Of a stretch of DNA of 14,203 nucleotides, positions 1 through 5,305 are shown piece after piece (position 1 is the first letter of the stretch; each line of letters opens with the position of its first letter). The notes beneath the pieces are model-generated. The model was not told where the DNA came from. It saw only the letters and a list, made by a program, of their open reading frames with translations, and made no database searches. The DNA lies in NCBI GenBank assembly GCA_036660495.1, contig JAVXAN010000022.1:1-14203 (forward strand). Direction: 5' to 3'. This stretch comes from JAVXAN01 sp036660495 (GTDB taxonomy: Bacteria > Bacillota_I > Bacilli_A > RF39 > UBA660). Position numbers and translations under genes: made by a program.

Positions 1-251
1 TCTGGATAATAATAGTTTTTACGATCAAATATTATTTCATTTGGAGTCTTACAATTAAGAGCCATAGATACTTTTAAAGCCCTTCTTACGGCCTCTTTAT
101 TTGCAACTGGCAAAATTCCGGGAAACCCTAAGTCAACAGCCGCTACATTACTGTTTGGTTTTTCACTATACCCATTTACGGCTCCAGAAAAAACCTTTGA
201 ATTTGATTGTAATTCACAGTGAACTTCAAGTCCAATCGTTACTTTATACAT
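1..251 (-). CDS. gatB: GatB, Asp/Glu-tRNA amidotransferase subunit B (partial, 3' end outside window)
   Basis: First ~83 residues of the GatB subunit of the GatCAB amidotransferase. GatB binds the misacylated tRNA, phosphorylates the Asp/Glu side chain using ATP and receives ammonia from GatA. The visible N-terminus reads MYKVTIGLEVHCEL, the family's 'GLEvH' opening, followed by 'VDLGFPGILPVANKEAV' and 'FDRKNYYYP', the usual GatB 'PG.LP..N' and 'RKNYfYPD' blocks. The ATG at 249-251 shares its A with the last base of the gatA stop (TAATG), and a GGGAGG ribosome site lies inside the last gatA codons, so translational coupling is likely. The gene runs off the left edge, so the ATP-binding and tail domains cannot be judged. 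It is the last visible gene of the T-box-controlled operon. Identity is near certain. Confidence 0.95.
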   Translation of the reverse strand, partial: MYKVTIGLEVHCELQSNSKVFSGAVNGYSEKPNSNVAAVDLGFPGILPVANKEAVRRALKVSMALNCKTPNEIIFDRKNYYYP

Positions 252-1702
252 TATAGTACCTCCCTTTTTGATAAAGGTATAAATCCTATTTTTTCTTCTA
301 TTTTATTAGCAATATTTAATACCATATCATCTTTTTTAATAGCACCGGTTATGTTTACAGCAACTGGCATGTTATTAACTAATCCTGAAGGGATGGTAAC
401 ACTTGGAAATCCTCCAAAGTTACCAATTACTAAATGGTTTTCCAAAAGTAAGTACTTTGGTGATAAACGATCTATTTCTTCGTTAAACTTAGGAGCTATT
501 GATCCAGCGTTAGGCATAATTAATCCATCATAACAATTAAATAAATCAGTCATTTTATTTACAATTAACCTTCTGATTCTTTGCGCGTTTAAAAATAGTT
601 TTTCTTGATTTTCTTTTTGTAAAACAAATGATCCAATAACAAACCTTCTTCTTATAAGCTCTGAAAAACCTTCGGTTCTAGTATTTATCATAACCTCATC
701 AATGTTTTTACCTGATTTTCTTGATCCAAAAGGAATTCCAGTAAGGTTAGAATTATTACTAGTTGCCTCAGCACAAGATATAGTCATATAAGATGGATAT
801 AAACCTTTTAATACATCTATATCAACACTTTCTTCATGAACTTCCATACCCAAGTTTTCAGCAATTTTTAAAACATTTTGAAAATTATCATAATATTCTT
901 TATCGCCTTTTAATTCATCAACGATTTCTTTTATATAAAACAACTTTTTATTACTAACTAAATTATCAATGTTTTTAACAAAATTTATATTACTGCTATC
1001 AAAAGTTGTCATGTCTTTTTCATCCATTCCCTTAATAGTGTCCATAACACATGCTATATCTTTACAACTTTTAGCAAAACATCCAACGTGATCTAAAGAC
1101 GAAGCAAAAGCAAAAAGACCAAACCTTGATACTAAACCATAGGTGGGTTTAAAGCCTACAACCCCACCATATCCAGCTGGTTTACGAATGGAATCTCCAG
1201 TATCACTTCCTATGGCAAAAGGAACAATTCCTTTTGCAACAGCTGCTGCTGACCCAGCTGAAGATCCACCAATCATTCTTAATGGATTCCATGGGTTTCT
1301 TACAACTCCAGTATGTCCAGTAGTTCCTGTTCCACCCATTGCAAGTTCATCAAGTACTGTTTTACCAATCATAACCATACCATTTTCTTTTAACTTACTA
1401 ACAACCGTAGCATCAAACACTGGAGTATACGTGCTTAATATATTTGAAGATGCCGTTGTTAACACTCCCTTTGTTGAAAAATTATCTTTTATTGCGCAAG
1501 GAATTCCTGATAATATACTATTAGTTATTTCTTTATTTGCCATTTCAAGAGCTAAATCATCTGTTATTGTTACAAAACTATTTAACTCCTGTTGACTATC
1601 TTTAGCTCTTTTAATTGCTTCTTTAGTAAGAATTTCTGATGTAATTACTTTTTTGTTTAAAAGTTCATGAATCTTTATAATGTCTTCATCTAAATAATTC
1701 AT
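251..1702 (-). CDS. gatA: GatA, glutaminase/amidase subunit of GatCAB
   Basis: Amidase-signature enzyme of 483 aa, the normal length. It hydrolyses glutamine and channels ammonia to GatB. The Ser-cisSer-Lys triad is visible: Lys72 in 'PCAIKDNF', Ser147/148 in 'IGGSSAGSAAAVA' and nucleophile Ser171 in 'GSDTGDSIRKPAG', followed by 'VVGFKPTYGLVSRFGL'. Compared with the usual GGSSGGSAAAVA and GSDTGGSIRQPA, there is Ala for Gly at 149, Asp for Gly at 170 next to the nucleophile, and Lys for Gln at 174. The catalytic residues are intact, so I infer an active enzyme with an altered oxyanion-hole neighbourhood. The ATG at 1700-1702 overlaps the gatC stop by one base (TAATG), with a G-rich ribosome site in the last gatC codons. 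It is translationally coupled between gatC and gatB. A stand-alone amidase is unlikely given this context. Confidence 0.96.
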   Translation of the reverse strand: MNYLDEDIIKIHELLNKKVITSEILTKEAIKRAKDSQQELNSFVTITDDLALEMANKEITNSILSGIPCAIKDNFSTKGVLTTASSNILSTYTPVFDATVVSKLKENGMVMIGKTVLDELAMGGTGTTGHTGVVRNPWNPLRMIGGSSAGSAAAVAKGIVPFAIGSDTGDSIRKPAGYGGVVGFKPTYGLVSRFGLFAFASSLDHVGCFAKSCKDIACVMDTIKGMDEKDMTTFDSSNINFVKNIDNLVSNKKLFYIKEIVDELKGDKEYYDNFQNVLKIAENLGMEVHEESVDIDVLKGLYPSYMTISCAEATSNNSNLTGIPFGSRKSGKNIDEVMINTRTEGFSELIRRRFVIGSFVLQKENQEKLFLNAQRIRRLIVNKMTDLFNCYDGLIMPNAGSIAPKFNEEIDRLSPKYLLLENHLVIGNFGGFPSVTIPSGLVNNMPVAVNITGAIKKDDMVLNIANKIEEKIGFIPLSKREVL

Positions 1703-2001
1703 TATTCACCCACCACCTTTGGTACTTTTACTTCATCATATATAGTCTCATTAGCATTTTTTATAGCATCACTTGTTGATAAAGTATTTTTAACAATATC
1801 TTCTCTAAGCTTAGCCTCATCGTTTTGATAAGGGAACGTCATTGGTTCTACTTTTTCTAAATCCTTTATTTGACCAATTAAATCCATATGTTTAACAACC
1901 ATTTCAAATTCTTTTTCAAAAGCAGAAAATTCTTCTTCTTTTATATTAAACATTAATTTAGAAGCATAATCTTGGATATTATCTCTAGTAATTGTTTTCA
2001 T
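1702..2001 (-). CDS. gatC: GatC, small subunit of GatCAB
   Basis: 99-aa GatC, the belt subunit that wraps and stabilises the GatA-GatB interface. It starts 'MKTITRDNIQDYASKL', followed by a helical acidic stretch, 'MDLIGQIKDLEKVEPM' (the family's 'i..i.....tdgvePm' block) and the characteristic end 'DEVKVPKVVGE', matching the usual 'VPKVv' tail. Length is typical (about 95-100 aa). Ribosome site AGGAGA precedes the ATG at 2001 by a normal distance. The gap from the aspS stop is only 13 nt, and its own stop overlaps the gatA start by one base. It is therefore co-transcribed with aspS and the other gat genes under the upstream T-box. Confidence 0.95.
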   Translation of the reverse strand: MKTITRDNIQDYASKLMFNIKEEEFSAFEKEFEMVVKHMDLIGQIKDLEKVEPMTFPYQNDEAKLREDIVKNTLSTSDAIKNANETIYDEVKVPKVVGE

Positions 2002-2014
2002 TTTATTTCTCCTA

Positions 2015-3754
2015 TTATCTTAGTTTTATATGCACTTCACGAAGTTGCGACTCACTAACTTCATTAGGCGTTCCAGTTAAAACATCTTCTCCGTTTTGAT
2101 TTAAAGGAAAAGCTACTGCTTCTCTTACGTTATCCTCTTCTAATAGCATCATAATTGATCTATCAATTCCAAGTGCCATTCCAACGTGTGGTGGACATCC
2201 ATACCTAAAAGCATTATATAAAGCGTTAAATTTAGCTTTTATATCATCCTCATTATATCCAGCAAGTTCAAAAGCCTTAACCAAAACTTCTGGTCGATTA
2301 TTTCTAACAGCTCCTGATACTAACTCAACTCCATTACAAACAACGTCAAATTGATCTGCATATATATCAAGTGGCTGCTTATTTATTAAATCATCCATTC
2401 CACCTTGTGGCATAGAAAACGGATTATGCATGAAATCTAACTTACCAGTTATTTCACTTATTTCATACATAGGCATTTGAGTAACAAAACAAAATTCAAA
2501 TTTAGAATTATCTATTAAATTAAGTCTTTTACCAAGTTCCGTTCTTATTTCTCCAGCTAAACGATTAACCATTGAAATATCATCACAAATAAAGAATAAT
2601 ACATCACCAGTCTTTAACTTTAACATTTCCTGCAATTCTTGTTTTTTATCATCAGTTAAAAATTTAACAATAGGACCTTTCCAAGTCGTCTTATCAACAA
2701 CTTCAATATATCCTAATCCCTTCATTCCAACACTTTGAGCAAATTTAAGCATAGTTTCAAAGAAACTTCTAGCTTCTTTAACCGTATTAGGAGAAACAAT
2801 TCCTCTTACTGGTTTTCCCTTAAATATTGGAAAATCAACATCACTAAAGAAATTAGTTAAATCTTCAATAATAAGTGGATTAGTCAAATCTGGTTTATCG
2901 GTTCCATACTTTAACATAGATTCTTTATAAGGAATTCTTCTAAAGTTTCCTTCAGTTACCACTCTTTTACCAAATTTTTTAAATAAAGCTGGATATACAT
3001 CCTCAGCTACTTTCATAATATCTTCTTGATCAGCAAAAGCCATTTCCATATCTAGTTGGTAAAATTCTCCAACCAAACGATCAGCTCTTCCATCTTCATC
3101 TCTAAAGCATGGTGCAAGTTGAAAATACTTATCAAATCCTGATGCCATCAAGAGTTGTTTAAATTGTTGTGGTGCCTGTGGTAATGCATAAAACTTTCCC
3201 TTATGCTTTCTTGATGGAATAATAAAATCTCTTGCGCCTTCTGGTGATGAACTAGTTATTATTGGAGTTGTAATTTCTAAAAAGCCTAAGTTAGTCATTT
3301 TATCTCTTAAAAAATTAAACACGTTTGACCTAAATATAATTGCATCATGAACTTTTTTATTTCTCAAGTCTAAAAAGCGATATTTAAGTCTAACTTCTTC
3401 CTTAACTTCTTTAGAAGTTTCTATTTCAAACGGTAATGCTTTTGCAGTATCTGATAAAAGTTCTAGGGAAAATGCAATAACTTCAATATCACCAGTTATA
3501 AGTTTATCATTAACCGTATCCTCATCTCTTTTTACTACTTTACCACTTACTTTTATTACTGTTTCCTTACTAACTTTTTTTAATAATTCCTCATTATGAA
3601 CCACAATTTGGGTTATTCCAAAGTGGTCTCTTAAATCAATAAACTTAACGCCTCCATGGTCTCTAATAGTACTAACAAAACCAGATAAGACTACTTTCTT
3701 ATCCAAATCATTTATTGTTAATTCATTACAATTATGTGTTCTATACTTATTCAT
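2015..3754 (-). CDS. aspS: Aspartyl-tRNA synthetase, bacterial type, probably non-discriminating
   Basis: Class II synthetase of 579 aa, charging tRNA-Asp and probably also tRNA-Asn with Asp as substrate for GatCAB. An OB-fold anticodon domain (about 15-110) contains 'STIRDHGGVKFIDLRD'; His33 falls where non-discriminating AspRSs such as that of Pseudomonas carry His and E. coli carries Leu. Motif 1 is around 157-175 and motif 2 around 209-238 ('CFRDEDGRADR..GEFYQLD'). A GAD insertion fits the length, and motif 3 is 'GMALGIDRSIMMLL'. The form 'RADRLVGEFYQLD', 'SSPEGARDF' and the ending 'FPLNQNGEDVL' resemble the alphaproteobacterial AspRS subtype rather than the Bacillus 'RADRQPEFTQID...FPKT' form (from memory). 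I chose the ATG at 3754 because AAGAAGGG sits 9 nt upstream. A further in-frame ATG at 3790 would put the start inside the T-box terminator. First gene of the operon. Confidence 0.96.
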   Translation of the reverse strand: MNKYRTHNCNELTINDLDKKVVLSGFVSTIRDHGGVKFIDLRDHFGITQIVVHNEELLKKVSKETVIKVSGKVVKRDEDTVNDKLITGDIEVIAFSLELLSDTAKALPFEIETSKEVKEEVRLKYRFLDLRNKKVHDAIIFRSNVFNFLRDKMTNLGFLEITTPIITSSSPEGARDFIIPSRKHKGKFYALPQAPQQFKQLLMASGFDKYFQLAPCFRDEDGRADRLVGEFYQLDMEMAFADQEDIMKVAEDVYPALFKKFGKRVVTEGNFRRIPYKESMLKYGTDKPDLTNPLIIEDLTNFFSDVDFPIFKGKPVRGIVSPNTVKEARSFFETMLKFAQSVGMKGLGYIEVVDKTTWKGPIVKFLTDDKKQELQEMLKLKTGDVLFFICDDISMVNRLAGEIRTELGKRLNLIDNSKFEFCFVTQMPMYEISEITGKLDFMHNPFSMPQGGMDDLINKQPLDIYADQFDVVCNGVELVSGAVRNNRPEVLVKAFELAGYNEDDIKAKFNALYNAFRYGCPPHVGMALGIDRSIMMLLEEDNVREAVAFPLNQNGEDVLTGTPNEVSESQLREVHIKLR

Positions 3755-4042
3755 TTTAAAATTCCCTTCTTTATATATAATAAAAAACAACTATTAATCC
3801 CTAATCAGGGACGAATAGTTGTTTATATCCGTGGTACCACCCAGCTTACTATTATAAATAATAGTCACTTTAAGAAAACGTTAACGTGTTTTCTGTTACG
3901 TCCTAGCCTACTAATATTTTGGTAGGATGCTCTAAGGTGTTCTTTCATTAAATTTATTTACTGATATTTCACCATCATCAGCTCTCTTTAAAACTTAAGT
4001 TTAATTACTTTTCCTTTTCTTCGCTTTTAACAAATTAAATAT
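3755..4042 (-). promoter_or_regulatory. T-box riboswitch leader of aspS-gatCAB (Asn, possibly Asn/Glu, specificity)
   Basis: An untranslated leader of about 290 nt that senses uncharged tRNA and controls read-through into aspS. The antiterminator core GGGTGGTACCACGG lies at 3829-3842. Stem I features come earlier: 'AGAGAGC' near 3981-3987 and 'GATGGTGAAATATC' just after it. The 3' side of Stem I reads TGAAAGAACACCTTAGAG (about 3930-3947), the expected place for the specifier. There AAC (3939-3941, Asn) is followed by the usual purine and CC, and overlaps GAA (3940-3942, Glu). No GAC (Asp) codon is present at that place. The competing terminator is at 3781-3823. When uncharged tRNA bridges specifier and TGGT bulge, the antiterminator forms. 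T-box identity is firm; the specifier is read by eye. Confidence 0.93.
3781..3823 (-). terminator. T-box regulated intrinsic terminator before aspS
   Basis: In transcript sense, AACAACTATT (3814-3823) pairs with AATAGTTGTT (3786-3795) as a 10-bp stem. An inner TCCC/GGGA hairpin sits on top, and a run of Ts follows (3785-3782). It lies between the T-box motif and the aspS ribosome site, so it is the attenuator that uncharged tRNA relieves. Confidence 0.9.
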
Positions 4043-4048
4043 AATAAA

Positions 4049-4079
4049 ATTATATCATGTTTTTCACACTTTATAACAA
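4049..4079 (-). promoter_or_regulatory. Promoter of the T-box/aspS-gatCAB operon
   Basis: An extended -10, TGATATAAT (4049-4057), gives a start near 4042, just before Stem I. A weak -35 TTGTTA (4074-4079) is 19 nt away, so the extended -10 probably compensates. Confidence 0.75.
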
Positions 4080-4082
4080 AAA

Positions 4083-4118
4083 AAGCTCTTTTTTCATATT
4101 TTAAGTGATAAAAAGCTT
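4083..4118 (-). terminator. Possible second terminator between tRNA-Asn genes and the aspS promoter
   Basis: In minus sense AAGCTTTTT pairs with AAAGAGCTT (one G-U pair) around an 18-nt AT-rich loop, and is followed by TTTTTTG. The stem is weak and the loop large. It may back up the terminator at 4134-4159 or be chance in AT-rich DNA. Confidence 0.35.
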
Positions 4119-4133
4119 ATTTATACCCTAAAA

Positions 4134-4159
4134 AAATAAAAAAACCAACCAAACGGTTG
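4134..4159 (-). terminator. Intrinsic terminator of the tRNA-Asn genes
   Basis: In minus sense CAACC (4155-4159) pairs with GGTTG (4146-4150) around a GTTT loop and is followed by GTTTTTTTA. It lies about 14 nt after the CCA end of the last tRNA-Asn, as expected for the end of a tRNA transcript. Confidence 0.85.
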
Positions 4160-4172
4160 ACTAATTACTAAA

Positions 4173-4348
4173 TGGCGCTTCAAGTAGGNNNNNNNNNNNN
4201 NNNNNNNNNNNNNNNNNNNNNNNNNNNNNNNNNNNNNNNNNNNNNNNNNNNNNNNNNNNNNNNNNNNNNNNNNNNNNNNNNNNNNNNNACTCGAACCTAC
4301 GACCTGCCGGTTAACAGCCGGATGCTCTACCAACTGAGCTATTAAAGC
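4173..4348 (-). tRNA. tRNA-Asn (GTT), interrupted by assembly gap
   Basis: Two pieces flank 100 Ns. The right piece (4289-4348) has the 5' acceptor strand GCTTTAA, D arm, anticodon loop CTGTTAA (anticodon GTT) and the T arm up to TTCGAGT. The left piece (4173-4188) has the rest of the T stem, acceptor TTGAAGC, discriminator G and encoded CCA. The pieces are 60 and 16 nt, together exactly one 76-nt tRNA with nothing missing or duplicated, compared with the intact neighbour. The acceptor would then contain one U-G pair (GCTTTAA with TTGAAGC). Either it is one gene with a spurious gap, or two gene ends with further copies between. Confidence 0.85.
4189..4288. other. Assembly gap (100 Ns)
   Basis: Exactly 100 N characters, the usual placeholder for an unknown gap size. 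The gap falls inside a tandem tRNA-Asn repeat, which explains why assembly broke here. The real content is probably nothing, or one or more 84-nt repeat units (76-nt tRNA plus 8-nt spacer). Any reading frame drawn across it is meaningless. Confidence 0.97.
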
Positions 4349-4356
4349 AAAATAAA

Positions 4357-4432
4357 TGGCGCTTCAAGTAGGACTCGAACCTACGACCTGCCGGTTAACA
4401 GCCGGATGCTCTACCAACTGAGCTATTGAAGC
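4357..4432 (-). tRNA. tRNA-Asn (GTT)
   Basis: Complete 76-nt tRNA: acceptor GCTTCAA/TTGAAGC fully paired, D arm GCTCAGTTGGTAGAGC, anticodon loop CTGTTAA (GTT, reads AAC/AAU), T arm GTAGG-TTCGAGT-CCTAC, discriminator G, CCA encoded. First gene after the promoter at 4467-4495. Eight nt separate it from the next, nearly identical copy. It is the expected ligand of the AAC specifier in the neighbouring T-box and a substrate of AspRS/GatCAB. Confidence 0.97.
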
Positions 4433-4466
4433 ATACTTTTTGCATTAACGCCAAAATACAATATCA

Positions 4467-4495
4467 ATTATATAGTTAATAATATTCTTTGTCAA
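4467..4495 (-). promoter_or_regulatory. Promoter of the tRNA-Asn genes
   Basis: Perfect consensus: -35 TTGACA (4490-4495), 17-nt spacer, -10 TATAAT (4467-4472). The start would be near 4460, 28 nt before the first tRNA-Asn. It is back-to-back with the kinase-gene promoter; the two -35 boxes are 25 nt apart. Confidence 0.92.
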
Positions 4496-4520
4496 GCAAC
4501 TTTTTAACAAAGTTTTAGCA

Positions 4521-4548
4521 TTGTTTTTAAATTTAGTTATGCTATAAT
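4521..4548 (+). promoter_or_regulatory. Promoter of the kinase-fold gene
   Basis: -35 TTGTTT (4521-4526), 16-nt spacer, and extended -10 TGCTATAAT with TATAAT at 4543-4548. The predicted start near 4555 leaves a leader of about 20 nt holding the GGGGAT ribosome site. Confidence 0.75.
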
Positions 4549-4576
4549 AACTGGCAGAGAAAACGGGGATGATAAT

Positions 4577-5305
4577 TTGAAAAAAATAGATATTAATAAA
4601 TTAAAAATAAATGATGATTTTGATGGTGGTTCTTTTGCGGTTGTTCGTAAGTGTGAATATGAAGATAATTTTTATGCTCTTAAAGAGTTTCATGAACAAT
4701 CAAAAGCATTTACAACAAATTTTATCAATAAAATAAACTCACTATCACTAATAAATAATAACTCTTTAGTAACCCCGAAAATTCTTGTTACTAAAAATGA
4801 TGTGCCAATAGCATATTTATCTAAATATATTGATGGTAAAATTTTTGATTTTCTATATAATCAAACAATTGCTCAAAAAATAAGCGTACTAAAAAAAGGA
4901 AAAGAAAAACTTTTACAAATGCATGAAGAAGGATTAATTCATTCTGATATTCATTATGGAAATATAATGTACAATGATAATAGTGTTTATTTCATTGATT
5001 TTGATAATTGTTCATATAAACGTTATAAAACAAAGCTAAATCTCACCACCGATTTTGCCCAAGAATTTATAAAAAAATACGGTGTTTGTAAAGAAATAGA
5101 CGTTGCGATGTTTAACTATTTAACTTTTTCATTAGTTAACTCAAACAGCTTTTTTTTAACAAGAAACGAAATTATTAAGCAAAACTATGGGTATTTTTAT
5201 GATAATGATTCTATAAAAATATGTAATAACTTACTTTTAACAGAAAAATATCCAACTACTGATTTTTTAATAGATAGCATAAAAAGAAACGTTAAATACC
5301 GTTAA
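4577..5305 (+). CDS. Small protein-kinase-fold protein, function unknown
   Basis: 242-aa stand-alone kinase-like domain. All landmarks are present: glycine loop 'DGGSFAVV' (16-23), ATP-binding Lys36 in 'YALKEF', catalytic loop 'HSDIHYGNIM' with His122, Asp124 and Asn129, and the metal-binding 'IDFD' with Asp141. I therefore expect an active phosphotransferase, but the substrate is unknown. The short C-lobe and 'DFDN' in place of 'DFG' suggest the atypical APH/RIO/lipopolysaccharide-kinase-like side of the superfamily rather than a typical Ser/Thr receptor kinase. No membrane segment, PASTA repeat or signal peptide is seen. The start is TTG at 4577, preceded by GGGGAT at 4565-4570. The gene is monocistronic, with its own promoter, and convergent with the FAD/Rieske gene; the two share the bases TTAA as stop codons (5302-5305). 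No terminator follows. Confidence 0.75.
   Translation: MKKIDINKLKINDDFDGGSFAVVRKCEYEDNFYALKEFHEQSKAFTTNFINKINSLSLINNNSLVTPKILVTKNDVPIAYLSKYIDGKIFDFLYNQTIAQKISVLKKGKEKLLQMHEEGLIHSDIHYGNIMYNDNSVYFIDFDNCSYKRYKTKLNLTTDFAQEFIKKYGVCKEIDVAMFNYLTFSLVNSNSFFLTRNEIIKQNYGYFYDNDSIKICNNLLLTEKYPTTDFLIDSIKRNVKYR

Noticed and set aside
1143..1595. Plus-strand frame of 150 codons inside gatA
   Set aside because: Shadow frame of the well-supported gatA; no ribosome site and no recognisable protein features.
3755..3790. A 12-residue N-terminal extension of AspRS starting at the ATG at 3790
   Set aside because: It lies in the T-box terminator and covers the ribosome site; the ATG at 3754 has a good AAGAAGGG site and the usual family N-terminus.
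4083..4118. Inverted repeat considered as an operator at the aspS promoter
   Set aside because: It ends in a T run and lies upstream of the -35; a weak terminator for the tRNA-Asn transcript is the simpler reading, and it is listed as such with low confidence.
4121..4333. Open frame of 70 codons across the N gap
   Set aside because: It is the tRNA-Asn genes plus unknown bases read as codons; the 'sequence' of the middle is Ns.
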